From: Paraconiothyrium sp. Pb-2020 | Lineage: Eukaryota; Ascomycota; Dothideomycetes; Pleosporales; Didymosphaeriaceae | Length of the DNA: 64,000 bases | Assembly (NCBI GenBank): GCA_022419385.1 | Contig: JAJUBI010000005.1 | Coordinates: 2,852,001-2,916,000 of the forward strand | Direction of reading: 5' to 3' | Shown here: one piece after another, positions 23,880-35,641 of the stretch | How the letters are laid out: each line of letters starts with the position of its first letter | Numbering within the stretch: the first letter of the stretch is position 1 | Position numbers and translations under genes: made by a program | Notes under the pieces: model-generated | What the model was told of the DNA's origin: nothing | Databases searched by the model: none | Seen by the model: the letters and a program-made list of their open reading frames with translations, nothing else

Positions 23880-24441
23880 TCTTCTACCTGGCATACATCG
23901 GAGAATTTGAGATAGGTCTGGAAGATGCTCTCAACTACACGGCTCCCGGGTTGTTCGGGTACGACAAGGTCGCTCTGGGATCAGCGGGAGTCAACGATGT
24001 CCTCTCCGTCGATACTACATTGGTTGGTGGGGTTGCTGATATGGGCTACAATATGGGGCATATACCACTCGGTGTCACAAAGTCCAGATTCTCGATCCAG
24101 AGTCAGTCGGTGGATCTGTTGATGTATCAGCTGCGCAACACCTCTCGTATCCCGACGATGTCTTTCGCGTACACAGCCGGTGCAAATATCGCCTGAAGTC
24201 TGTGGTTGGACAGCTTGTCCTCGGTGGCTACGACCTGACGTGTTTCCACGCCAATATGACAGATTTCACTTTCTTCTTCTCCACGGACCCTAATCGCCTT
24301 CTCACCGTGGGCGTGGAATCAATGATAGCCACCAACACTCTGCTCAGCCCATTGGAGGGAATGTTTGAAGACCGGAGGCGGGGGTTTAATCTGCTGTATG
24401 GAAGGTTCAGGCTGGAGTCGGTGGATAGTCCGAGGACATGA
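23880..24441 (+). pseudogene. Truncated, frameshifted aspartic protease (peptidase A1) relic
   Basis: Only the middle of a pepsin-like protease remains. Frame one reads DALNYTAPGLFGYDKVALGS and on to PTMSFAYTAGA, then hits a stop at 24194-24196. The frame shifted by one base continues as KYRLKSVVGQLVLGGYDLT and LLTVGVESMIATNT. The two halves would be continuous if one A were added in the GCAAAT run near 24190. A stop directly precedes the first conserved part (about 23872), no first catalytic Asp motif is found upstream, and the second catalytic domain is lost after about 24360. The missing ends point to a dead gene rather than only a sequencing error. Confidence 0.72.
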
Positions 24442-24657
24442 CTGTTTTACGGACAAGTAACATAAGTATTTGACCCGAAGGGCCTGTGATGTTCATTTGA
24501 AGGCTAGACGTACTCCCCGTGCAACAAATGTTTAGGAAGGTGTTGATTGTTGTAGTATTTGCTATTGTGGGGATAGGACGCGCGGTACCTTCCAGCAAAG
24601 TTTTACAAATTATGATTACCTTACTGCTACAAGAAAGTAAACACGCACTGCTCAATC

Positions 24658-27600
24658 TTACGCCTCACTGTCAAAAGTCTCCGAGAAGTTGATCAGCGAA
24701 TTGAAAGTTTCCGGATGCTCAACCACACCCATCTTCTTCCTCGCGTCTTCATCTTTTAACCACGACACAGGCACCAGCGCCATTCCACCCTTGTCATTCT
24801 TTACTAGCCTCGTCCTTTCCCTCATCTCCAGCGGGACCGAGGGCAAAGGCACAGGCGTCATCACGTCAGTGATTCCGTTTTTACGCTTGTGTCGATGTTC
24901 AAGGACATCCACATCAACAGTGCGTAGCGCAGCAAAATGGTAGATATGAACCTTCTTTTCTTGACCATAGCGGCGAGATCGGGCGATAGCTTGCTCCATA
25001 GCGGCGTCGTATTCGTATTGGCTCTTCACGAGAACTGGGGCGACGAATATGATGTGGTTGGCGTTGAAGAGATTCCTAGGTGGAAGTCAGTGTGAAGCCA
25101 GGATGATAGAAGGAAAAACTTACACTCCTGCAGCTGTCTCGCTGGTCAAGTCAAGGATGAGCACCTTTGTGTCCGAGCTTTTCTTGAAATCCTGGATGGC
25201 TTTAGCGGGATTTCGCTCAGTGGGCGTCAGGTACGAGATGCTATGGTGGTCGCAAAGCTCTCTCAAGTCGCTAATTGTCTGAACGTTTGGAGCAAAGACA
25301 AGTCCTTGGTCGTTGACTGGGAAAGTTTTGATGAGCTTGGCAACAGCATCTAGCTTACGACCAAAGCTTCTTCCTGAATTTCGCTCCTTCTGTGATCCGA
25401 TATGTGTTGCTTGGATGAGGTTCATGGCTTGGACAGTAGTGTGGCAGCTGGGCACCACACAAACCCCGCTATCAATTCGACCTACTAAGCAATGTGCACA
25501 TGACAGGTGGCCACAACTGGAAGTTATGTATAGATCAGACATCGTTGCGCGGCCTTGACACTGCGGAGCATCGCACCGTCTGGTCATGCTAGAACTCTCA
25601 CATAGGGGGCGAATGAGACTTTGAACATTAGAAATGAAGCGTTCTGACCGGGTGCGAAACACGAGCTGATTGGCGAACATGCGAAGCTTGGACAATGCTT
25701 TCTTCGCGTTCTTGATCTTCTCGTCTAAGGTCTTGCCCTCGATGAATCCAATACGATCTGGGTTAGTTTCAGCGTCCTTTAGTAAAGCACGTATCTTTGC
25801 GGTCGCTTCGTTATCGCCCAGCCAGTTGTCAATGCAGACGTCCTTTCTGAAGTACGTATACAGTGAGAAGATAGATGCCTCCTCCTTTTCGCACTTCTGG
25901 AGACCTTTGAACTTGACTTTGCGATATCCTTCGAAGCCTCGCAACAGACACTCGAGTTCGGCCACGGTATTGTTGTATTCTTCTGACCTCTTTTGCAGTA
26001 GTATTCTCAGTCCCGACTCATCGTCGTGTGTCGCATACGATAGAGCACATTTGAGTAACGCGTCTTCTCCAGTATTGGAGCCATTTAGACTAGCGTTCAG
26101 TCTGCTCGTTCGGTCTGCGCCTTCTGTATTTTTCATACGTCTAAGAGCCATTCGCTGGGCTATCAAGTGCTGCGAGAGTTCTAGGTAGACAGCGTGATGA
26201 GCGACGTCCAGCTCGATAACCTGTAGTGATTCGGAACATTGGATGTGTTCGAGAGATGGGTCATTCTGTCTCACGAACTTGTCCAGAAACTCTTGTGCAA
26301 GTTGATGACGAGCCTGATGCCACTGAAGGGACATGGTCTCCTTGTCTGAAAGGAACTTCTCAACTTTGGTCTGTGCCTCGCATTGCATTTCCTCGACCTG
26401 CGTCCGTTTGCCGGTGTTGACAAGGGCGGTGTATCTGCCAAGGCGGATATCAAGAAACGATGCAATGTTATCAATGTCACTAAATGACCCTAAAGAAGGC
26501 GTCCCCGACAGCACCCATCGCTTGTGTGCTGCAATCGTTTTGACGCCGACGGAAGAGAGCAGGTTTTCGTGAGCCTTCTTCTGGTCCTTCTGCTGTACAA
26601 TGAGGTAGTGATACTCATCAACCACAATCCTGTTGTTGCGAAACAGATGCAAAAGAGGAACAGAAAGTCTACGAGACCTTCCCTTTGGACTGTTGACATT
26701 CGTCTCTGATTTCTTCTTGGCAGCTTGGGTTGGAGTGTACGGCTGATATTGGCTTCCATGTCTCAATCGCAGAGGTAAACTCATGTTGAACTCCGTCTCA
26801 CTCAGACGTTGGTGTAGCAATCTATTTGTACTTGCGCTGAAGTCGACAGAAGTCATTTGTTGTTGCTTCGCGAGTTGTGATGGTAATTCTTGGCTCACAC
26901 GGTTCATCCAGGCATCGAAAGCACGATAATTGGGTGCGCCTTTGACGTTACTAGCAGTAGCCGGTTCAGGCATGGCGGTGAAATCGGCGAGGCAGGCAAC
27001 GTATTCGCGGTCTGCTAGGACGGCCCAAGAAACAATGACGACCCTGCTAGTCTGCACGTGCTCGAAATTTAAGCTTTGAAGCTCAGCAAAGGTCTTAATC
27101 AAGACGATGCTATAGTGCTCATACTGATTTGGGCCTAGAAATTTCTTGAACTCTTCTTGCCATTGGTCGACGAGGTGCGGAGGACAGACAATAAGAGTAG
27201 CCGCCGTGTCGATTAGGTGTAACTTCGGCGTAGTTACAGAGTTGCGTTCGATCACACATTTATCTTCTCCGCACTCCTCGAACTCACTCTGGATAAGAGC
27301 GATGGTGATGACAGTCTTTCCAAAAGAAGGCCGATCGGCAAGCACGCCGCCACGTACATGAGTATCTGCTTGAGCGCGGGCCTCAGCCCTCCATCCTAGC
27401 TTTTCGTGGACAGCTTCTTCGACTTCAGTGAAGGTGAACCTCGTACCGCGTTCTTGGGTTCGCATCCACTCGAGAGCATGAGGCTGAGCCCCACGTAGCT
27501 CGTAAACAATCTTTAGTCGTTTTGAAAACGGTTTGTCGTTGGCGTTGCTTTGTAACCGGAACTTTTGAAACCGTACGGAGGCTGTGCCTCTTTGATTGGT

Positions 27601-30600
27601 CAAGAGCCTCCACGTTACCTTTACCGGCTCTGTTGGGGTAGATTGCCTCGTTCGAAGAAGACTTCTGACTGCGCGATGCGCTAAAGAAGAGATATTAACA
27701 CCGAACCTGATACAAGTCGCATTGTCGACGGCCTCTGTCTCGATATGGAAGATTGGGCAGCGAGTTTTCAAGGCACGTTCGCGTGCCGCGGCCTCTTTGG
27801 GATCCTCATACGCTGTAGCAACTCCAGCTTTGTCAATGTTCCAGCGTAGACGCGGATATGCTGGTGCACATGCGCATTGTATTACTGAGCCGGGGCCAAA
27901 CGATTGCCAATCTGTAAAGGAGGGTACTGAAGTTACATTGTCCAGCGCCCACAAGTAGTCGTCTATATTCTTCGTGGGAAGGACTTCGGATGTGTCGACC
28001 TCGAGCACGCTGATAGCCGTTGTGCAGACAGTTCTGTGCTCGCTTAGTGACTTGGTGTTTGCTAATACTTTCGCGCTTAATGAGAGCGTGTCTGAGGCCA
28101 GAATCATGGTTCCGACGGTTGCACGCTCCCAAGTGCCTGGGAATATTGCGTTGACAGATTTGTTGTTCGTATCAACGGGGTTCCAGGGCCGCCAAGACGA
28201 GTTCAGATGAGCGAGAGATTGATGCTGGTCTCCCGGTTGTAATTTCTCACAATCAAAGCTGAAGTGGAATGAATCATTGCCAAGCCTGAGGGGGTCTGGA
28301 TTCAGAAAGAAGTAGAGAGGCGGATTGGAGGATCTTTTGTACAGACAGTTGCTTGCTGTACCGCAGTGTGGGAGGTGGTCGTAGTCTCCAGTGACGTTGT
28401 CCCTGTCATATGGCCCGTCGACGGGTTTCTTCCCATCAGGATGGATGTAAAGCCTCGCAGGTATGGTCTCTGATTGAAATTGCAGGAGTCCCAGGGAATT
28501 TCTGAACGATTGGTGAGTCTTCGAGGAACCTTGAAATCGCAATGGTATGCTGCGAACGGAAGGAACGAATATCTCCCACTCGGCTGACAGTAATGTGTCC
28601 TTTACTGAACCTCTCGCGACAGGGTTCTTAAGCAGTTCCCGTAGAGCACTGTCACCCGGTACGTCGGGCGAACAGTGAATATATAAAAGCCATTGAAGTT
28701 TCTCGCCAATGGAGAGTTCTAAATTAGCTTGCTCTGACTTATACAATACTTTCCAGAAGCCCACATGCCTTGTGAAATCTTCAATATAGAACTGTCGTGA
28801 CTCGACGTCTACTTCGGTCATTCGATTTGCGAATGCCTTAGCGAGACCATCGTGAGGAAGTTGAGCTTGAAAGGACTCGGAAAAGCTGAAACCAGAAAAG
28901 TTCTTAAAGATAATGCGTGAAGGTAGATTAGGTCTCCACTCAATGATGAAGGCGCTGGGACTCTGCTGGCGCATTGTTCTCTCGACCGTGTCTGCATAAA
29001 TATGTTTCGGATTGCCAGCGTGCAACGCGCAAGCGGTATGCCTAATCGCACAGGTACGAAGTCAGTCAAGTCAGAAAAGTGGGGATAGTACGAAGTGTTT
29101 ATGCCTAAAAACATATCGACTTCGTACCCGGGCAGTACTTGCCGGCAGGCGGAACAGGTGTGAATGGCTGCGTCGCAAATCCTCCCGTCGCGCTCACGAC
29201 TGCAAAGTCGTGAGCTCTGACGTGCGTGATGGGCAAGTGACTTAAGATCCACTGTGTGGGGCTCCACGATGTTTGGTGCAAATGTCGTCAGCTTTCCGAC
29301 TCTAACAAGCTTATTGATGGAAGGCAAAAGTTCTTCCATCCGTTTTTGTTGGATAGCCGAGGAAGTTTTGAAGAATGGTGAAGCGCAGATGATTGCAGAG
29401 AGCTGAGAAGCAGCAATGACAGTTGTGCTCATTGCATTTCCCGCCAAGTCTTGCAATTCCGCCGCGGACTCACGCGCCAAGTGTATGTTGCCCAAAGGCA
29501 ACCCCTGAAGTCCCAATAATTCTATGCCACTCAAGGGTTGTTGCCTGTTGGTAGAAAATACTTGGCCGTTTGGAGTGATACACGGCACCAGCCCAGGGTT
29601 ATCGTGGAAACGGTCGGCATTTTGGCTCACATCCCATATCATTTCTTTGTACGAAGCATCGGTGCCATCAACCACTGCTGCCCTTAGGTACGCAACTTCA
29701 ATGGCCTCCCATTCTCGAGATGACCTTGATTCAAACCAGTCGTGGTCAGCAAAATCGAACGGCCTATAATGAGTTGTGTAAGCAAGTAGACAATACGTTA
29801 GAGGATCAAGTGCGTGATCGAATCGCAATACTCGGACCTCTCATTCTGCCCTGGGTCGAGTTACTTACTGTTTCGTGCCATTCTCACTCCATTTAGTGCA
29901 TGGACGCTTAGTCCCCAACCGCAACTCTGATCGCATGTGATCATACCTTAACTTGCATAGTTCCCATGCCCACTCCGACGTAAGCACACTGTAATCGACA
30001 GAACCCCCCGGAAAGTGTGCCAGAAACGCTTCGTATGGGCTGCTGCAAGGACGCTCGAAGTCCCGCATCGTCTGTTTCCAGTTCTCGGCTCCTTGGGAAG
30101 CTTCTTTACTAGAACCTCTTCGCTCGATGGCTATCATGTACATTCGTTCGCGCGTTTGTGGAAGGTAATACCGCTTCGTGTCGCAATACAGCCACTTGGC
30201 TTCATATCCAATTTCCGACCACTGGGACACAACATCATCCCAGGTCGACGCTTTGCTTTTCACGTTCTCAAGGAGAACGACGCTAGATCGAAACCGCCGT
30301 GAGTACTCGTACACAGCCATCCACGTCTCGCCTGACTCGCCATTCTCTTTGAGGCTTTTCTGGTGATTGTTTTGCCTGGATAGGTTTTTACAAGAGAACC
30401 CAGCCACTAGAATGTCTACGCCTTGAGGTATTGGTTCCACGGCGCCATAAGCTGTAGTTGCGGTTGTGGCTCCCTCAGTGATAAACTCTCGGATGTCTCT
30501 AAAGAGAAGCTCCGGCGCCCAGTTGCGCTCGATGAACGCCTGCTTGAATTGCTCAATCTCAGCGCTAAACAGATGCCTGAACTTGAGGGAGGGTTGACCC

Positions 30601-32460
30601 TTTGCCTCAAGTGCCTGTGCTGCTGCCACCAAACCGAACAAAGGTGACTCGGTACCAGAACACATCGTAGCAACATTGATGGGCCGATTTAATGATTCCA
30701 GCGCATCGCGAAGCCCAAGTTCGAGTGCCCGGGATACTAAATCTGCGAAGATCGTCTTGTTGTCATGCATTGGTGGAAGAGTATAATCGATACCCTTGCG
30801 AGTGGATCTTGACGTCGCCGCAGGCTTAACCTTCGGTTTAGCGACAGGCTCAGGTACAATGTCCGTGTCGGAATGGATGTCTTCCAGATCTTCCTGGCCC
30901 GATGTCATCTTGTCTGACGAAGACGCTTCAGCTTCAATGTCGTCATCAGAATCGAGCTCTTCGTCGCCATCGCTCAATTCATAAGAACTGAACTCTTCTG
31001 CTGACTCATGATCTGAAAGGTTAAGGGGTAGTGGAGTATAGACCGCACTGTAGTTTGCGGTTCTGCGACGCGCGCGCGAAGCAGAATGGTCGAAAGAGGC
31101 TGTCCGATGCTGTCGTTGATACTCTGCTGCATCATCGCCCGAAGGGTTTGTGTGAACTATGTGCGTTGTTTCTGCCGTTTCCAAGTCCAAGGTCGCGTCT
31201 GGGCCTGACTCGGCTGAGGGAGGGGAAGGAAGCGTAGCTCCACCCGCCTCCATGATCAATTGTCGGTCTGCAGCATCATCCGAAACATCATCTAATTCAG
31301 CCTTGTCAGGTGTTTCGTGTGCGGAATAATCTGGCGTCAACTGATGTTGCTGGATGCTATGTTTCTGTTTGAGCGTTCTTGAGCGAACAGCGGAGCCTAC
31401 TTTTATCCTTGTTGGCCTACCAGTCCGTGTTTCGTTAACCACAGCAGCATGTTGTTCGGATGAAACGATCTTGCGACAAGTCTCCTCCCTCACAGTGGCA
31501 CTCTTCGGAGATGGCACGTCTTCTACAAGCGCCTGGAGGTCAGGCAACGCAATTCGTCGGGATCTAATGTTGGGTTGTCGCTTTGTGACCGTGGGAGTCG
31601 AATCCGCCCCGCAACTCTGCGTTTTTGCGCTTGTCGAAGAGTTTCTCGTGATCTTCTTTCGCGACATCGAGGGGACTGTGGGGTTTGCGGAGACTGAAGA
31701 CTGTCTCTGCCATCCCGAATCCACAGCGCTTTCTCTTCCAGATCTGCTCCACGACCTGATAAGAGTCGAAGTATCCAAAGGTACCACATTCTGCTCTTCC
31801 TGTTGGGACCCAACGAATGTAGTTTGTCGGAAAGCCAGAGTATTCGAATTCTCTGTGCGAAGCACAATTTTGCCGCAGATTTTCCCTCGCCTTATGCATA
31901 CTTCACAAGAGATCTGACCGCCTTTTTGCCAGGGTCGACCATCTTGATATTGACAATGAGTATAACCCCTGCTCTTGCACTGCGGACACCTGGCGTCCAG
32001 TGCGGCCTTCTCTAGAGCTGTAGCCTCTCTACATTTCTGTCCCTCTTTGACGCACCTGGTGCACTTCTCGCTGCCTTCCTCAAAGACGCAGGTGAAGGCA
32101 TAGTTACCGCCGCGCTTGCGACATACAAAGCAAGTGTGAGGAGGTGGAGGGTCGTCATGGGTCGGCGCTGGGCGTGAGCTTTGCGCACCATCTGAAGCGG
32201 GGCTGGTTGAGACTATGAACAGTCAGTCACGATGCTTTCAACGGATCATGACATAGAGCCTAACCCTCTATGCGAACGGAGACGCGTCTAGGTGTTGGTC
32301 GGCCTGATGTTGAGCTTTGCACTGCTCTGCGCTTATGAGAAGCGACGGATCGGGTGCCCATGTTGACACTAGTCGTATCATCATGCGACTGAGGAGTGCT
32401 TGGTCGTCGTGCGCGTTTTCGAGATTTCTGGCGCGTTGGCGGCATTGTGGTGGGTGCCAT
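24658..32460 (-). CDS. DNMT5: DNMT5-type DNA methyltransferase: C5-MTase, RING and SNF2 helicase fusion
   Basis: Exons 32460-32265, 32212-29869, 29763-29092, 29041-25124 and 25075-24658 give 7,548 nt in frame, 2,515 residues. Fungal DNMT5 enzymes use ATP hydrolysis to methylate hemimethylated CpG and keep existing methylation. Seen in order: a basic N-terminus; a Cys-rich region (Cys93 to about 178, several CxxC pairs); an acidic Ser-rich linker; C5-MTase motif I NVATMCSGTES (about 578), motif IV GFSCKNLS with catalytic Cys673, motif VI LLENVK (Glu714), QTRERM, and motif X LAGNAMSTTVIAA (about 955); a Cys/His segment ending AGNPKHIYAD; SNF2 Walker A ADRPSFGKT (Lys1646); Walker B VVDEYH (Asp1879); a RING finger (about 2227-2270); and a C-terminal helicase lobe ending ARSRRYGQEKKVHIYHF. 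Three of the four introns are 48-52 bp, the other 105 bp. The third (29091-29042, GTACTA donor) is chosen on phase and is the least certain. Acts in the nucleus. Confidence 0.93.
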
Positions 32461-32940
32461 ATCGTGCGAACAACAAGATGGAAGAATATTTTGGAGGACA
32501 GGATATTTGTAGCTTATGGAAAGAGCTCCAAGCTGAGCGATCACTCGGGCGACCACGCGCCTTGACGACGGTAAAGTACGTTTGTAACAAACATTTGAAG
32601 TGAGAGATCAATGATATCCATGCCAGAGTGGAAGGGACGAACGGCCTAGGCGACGCGTGCGCGTGCGCGTGCGCGTGCGCACCTGACTTTCGCGCTAGCC
32701 GTGCCCCTGCATCATCATCCCATCCGACTCAAGCATCGAGTATACATTCCAGAATCCGAGGGCCGGATCACAATTCCTTGACCTCGAAGCTCAATTACAT
32801 ATCATAGCGAAGATCGCGTGAAGATGTTTCAATCTTAGGAGCTGACACTGGGGTCTCTCGCCCACGCAAACGCGGAATGAAGATAGATTCTTCGATATTC
32901 AAGATCTAGACTGACTCTACAGTATATGTTGGTTCGAATC
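32461..32940. promoter_or_regulatory. DNMT5 upstream region
   Basis: Holds the DNMT5 promoter and the 3' end of the next minus-strand gene. About 200 bp upstream of the DNMT5 start is a GCGTGC tandem run. A lone GGTTCGAATCT near 32930 resembles a tRNA B box, but no cloverleaf surrounds it. Confidence 0.5.
32655..32682. repeat. GCGTGC hexamer microsatellite
   Basis: Four perfect GCGTGC units plus a partial fifth. It is a strictly alternating purine-pyrimidine tract of about 28 bp, a sequence type able to adopt left-handed Z-DNA, and is CpG-rich. Confidence 0.9.
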
Positions 32941-34005
32941 TCAGCCTGAGTATGAGAGTCCACACGACGCCATGATGCTATCCATCCGAGACAGCATACT
33001 CTGTGTCGTAGACAGAGGGCATGTGGCGTTTTCCAGCCTTCCTGCTTGGACGTCCTGAGCTACGGCATCAGCCTCGTAGTAGAATCCCATCCCTTCCACC
33101 GGGTAATCGATCCTCCTCTCTTCACCATCCTTAGGCGTCACGACCAAGAACCCGGGCTTCGAGGCTGCGACTCCTCCAACCGATATACTTCCTTTCGAAC
33201 CTTCGATGCGCGCAAATGTTCCCGACGTCTTGTACAGCAGCGACGCAGTGCAGATCGCCTGTGCCCTCTGCTCCGGATATCGCAGTACAATGGCGGTCTG
33301 TTCGTCGACTCGATCATCTGGCTGCTCGTGGTCGGAGAATATCATGTTGGCACTGATGTCTGGAGTCGCGCCCGGTGTAGTATCCAAAACCAGCGACGCC
33401 CACGTCAGCGAATAGATGCCGATATCAAGAAGCGCCCCGGCGCCTAATTTCTTTGACGCTGTCCTCGACGCAGGATTGCAGCCTTTGATCGGCATATAAA
33501 TACCAAAGTCCACCCACACAGCTGCTATGTCGCCAATAGACTTTTCTTCGTGAACCAGACGTTGCAGCTCCTTGGTAATTGGGAAGAAGCGCGTCCACAT
33601 GGCCTCCATCAGAAACACGCCCCTTTCCCGCGCGGCTTCGGCCATCTCCTGCCCTTGTTGGGCATCCATCGCCATGGGCTTTTCGCACAATACGTGCTTG
33701 CCCGCTGCGACGGCGTCCAGAACATTCTTGTGATGGAGAGGGTGAGGGGTGCCGATGTAGACAATGTCGACGTTAGGATCGTTGTAAACGTCAGTATAGG
33801 AATCGTATACCGCGGGCGACTGTGTAGGACAATTCTCAAAGACGAACTTGTTGCCTTTCTCGAGCGAAGAAGAACCGACAGCTGTAATTGTGTGGTTTGC
33901 GGCAGCATCTGAGCGCGATAAGACCAGATCGCTAACGAACCATGTAGAGATGAGGCCACAGCCTATTATGCCCCAACGTAGGCCCGGCAGCTCTTTGCTA
34001 GCCAT
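32941..34005 (-). CDS. Gfo/Idh/MocA oxidoreductase, D-xylose / dihydrodiol dehydrogenase type
   Basis: Single exon, 354 residues from ATG 34005. The N-terminal Rossmann fold is WGIIGCGLIST, the sugar-binding catalytic motif is CEKPMAMD, and EAMWTRFFPI is the signature of the dimeric dihydrodiol dehydrogenase / NADP-D-xylose 1-dehydrogenase branch. Such enzymes oxidise D-xylose and related aldoses to lactones in the cytosol. No signal peptide is present. A second family member, a Zn2Cys6 regulator and a sugar transporter follow within 6 kb. The exact sugar cannot be told from sequence alone. Confidence 0.9.
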   Translation of the reverse strand: MASKELPGLRWGIIGCGLISTWFVSDLVLSRSDAAANHTITAVGSSSLEKGNKFVFENCPTQSPAVYDSYTDVYNDPNVDIVYIGTPHPLHHKNVLDAVAAGKHVLCEKPMAMDAQQGQEMAEAARERGVFLMEAMWTRFFPITKELQRLVHEEKSIGDIAAVWVDFGIYMPIKGCNPASRTASKKLGAGALLDIGIYSLTWASLVLDTTPGATPDISANMIFSDHEQPDDRVDEQTAIVLRYPEQRAQAICTASLLYKTSGTFARIEGSKGSISVGGVAASKPGFLVVTPKDGEERRIDYPVEGMGFYYEADAVAQDVQAGRLENATCPLSTTQSMLSRMDSIMASCGLSYSG

Positions 34006-34435
34006 TTTGTGGTGCTTGCGAATATGAGATGAATGATGAAAGCTTCCTCTTCCTTTCCAAAAGAGCACGAAAAATGACAACGAGGACGAACGCACTCATG
34101 AACGGTAATACATGGCTCATCACATCGCTCGCGGCAGTACGGGTGCTGCGCTTCTGGATACTTCGGTTTGTTATTCGTCTAAACCGAGCGTATACGTCCC
34201 GCTTGCCCCGCCGCGTGTGCACGTGGGCTAAACTAGGCCGGCCCTCCATCAACAGTCCCGGCATTCCGCGAGCTAGTAACGAACACACTGGCTACTTTAG
34301 ACTTGGCAGGTCTTCCTCGTCCATACGGGTCTAACATGGATTCGGAGGTCGTAGGACTATGAGTGTCGTGTCTGTATACCAATTTGGCGAGGAATGAAGT
34401 ACGAATATTGTAGTGCTATAAAAAACTTCGGGAGC
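34006..34435. other. Intergenic between the two oxidoreductase genes
   Basis: Contains the promoter of the gene at 34005 and the 3' end of the next one. Nothing else seen. Confidence 0.55.
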
Positions 34436-35641
34436 TCAAGAACTGCCATAAAAATGCTTCATCGCCATGTTGAAGACTTCTAAATCCTTAAGAGCATCTT
34501 CCGCCGTCGTTTTCACCGATTTCCCTTCAGCCACCATCTCCCATAGCTTCTTCATCTCCTGCGTGTACGGGTCTTCGTACGATTTCCGTATCATGGTCTC
34601 TTTGTAGACTCCGTCGACGTTCTCAGCGACGTGCAATGTGACAGGTAGGCCCTTGATATAGGGAGTATCGTACTGCACTTTGACCGTCTTGTTGGTACCG
34701 TATACTTCGATGTGCGCATCGAATCGAGGAACGTTGTCGATCCCCGACTCGTAAGAGACTGTAAATGCAGGGTATTTGAAAAGAACACTACAGCAATGTA
34801 TTAGCACCAAAATGTGTAGCAGAAGATCCTACTCACTTCCAGAAAGGAAAACCGAGCGACGACCCGACGACTTTCTCCGGCATACCCAGAACTTCTCTCA
34901 TCACAGAGAGGTCGTGTGAACCAAGGCCACCAAATAGCCTCCACATGCGAGTGGATTCTGGTGTCACAGTGATTCCTCCAGCTTCGTTTTCGAGGGCTGT
35001 TTTGATCATTTCTTTGGCCCGCTCATCTTTATCCATTGATTCTTCGTGGGTGAAATCTGTGAACTTTTTCGGGAAGGTACCGCTTTGGTTTACGAAAGCA
35101 GAATTGGGCCCGATTATATCTAAGTCATTAGCGAGCTCACAGGTTGTGCAGCCGTAGATATCATACCTCTGACTCTTGCATAGAGAATCTTGTCAAGACC
35201 GCCAATCTCTTTCACAGCAACCTCGAACGGCGCAGCATATCGTCGCATATATCCTACCATGACACTGCCCTTGCTCTTCTTCTCGGCATCAATGACAGCC
35301 AGGGCATCTCGTTTTGTTAATGCGAGCGGCTTCTCCACAAGCACATGTTTGTCGTGTTGAAGCGCAAGGACTGCGTGTGCTGCGTGGTACTCGTCCGAAT
35401 TTGCTACCAATACAACATCTACTTCATTTGAGGCGCAGAGTTCCTCGACGTTGCGTGTGCTCTGGTGTTTATTGGAAATGCCGTGGGAGCAGTGCTCCAG
35501 GGCCGCCGAGGAGACGTCGCACAGGTAGGTGATGCGGAAATATTCGCGCATGAACAGGAGCGTCGGGATATGGACGACTTGCGCGATCTCACCACAGCCA
35601 ATCAAACCGACGTTTACGATCTTTCTTTGCTCCAGAGACAT
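34436..35641 (-). CDS. Gfo/Idh/MocA family NAD(P)-dependent oxidoreductase
   Basis: Exons 35641-35167, 35119-34837 and 34787-34436 give 1,110 nt in frame, 369 residues; introns are 47 and 49 bp with GTATGA and GTGAGT donors. The Rossmann motif is VGLIGCGEIAQ, the nucleotide-binding strand ends VDVVLVANSDEYH, and the catalytic lysine motif is VEKPLAL. The C-terminal alpha/beta domain includes RLFGGLGSHDLSVMRE, as in inositol- and glucose-fructose-type oxidoreductases. It is only distantly similar to the neighbour at 32941, so it is not a recent duplicate. The start shares a 357-bp intergenic region with the transcription factor gene, so joint regulation is plausible. Substrate unknown, probably a sugar or cyclitol. 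Confidence 0.88.

Noticed and set aside
32900..32945. GGTTCGAATCT resembling a tRNA B box
   Set aside because: No A box, acceptor stem or anticodon arm could be placed around it on either strand.
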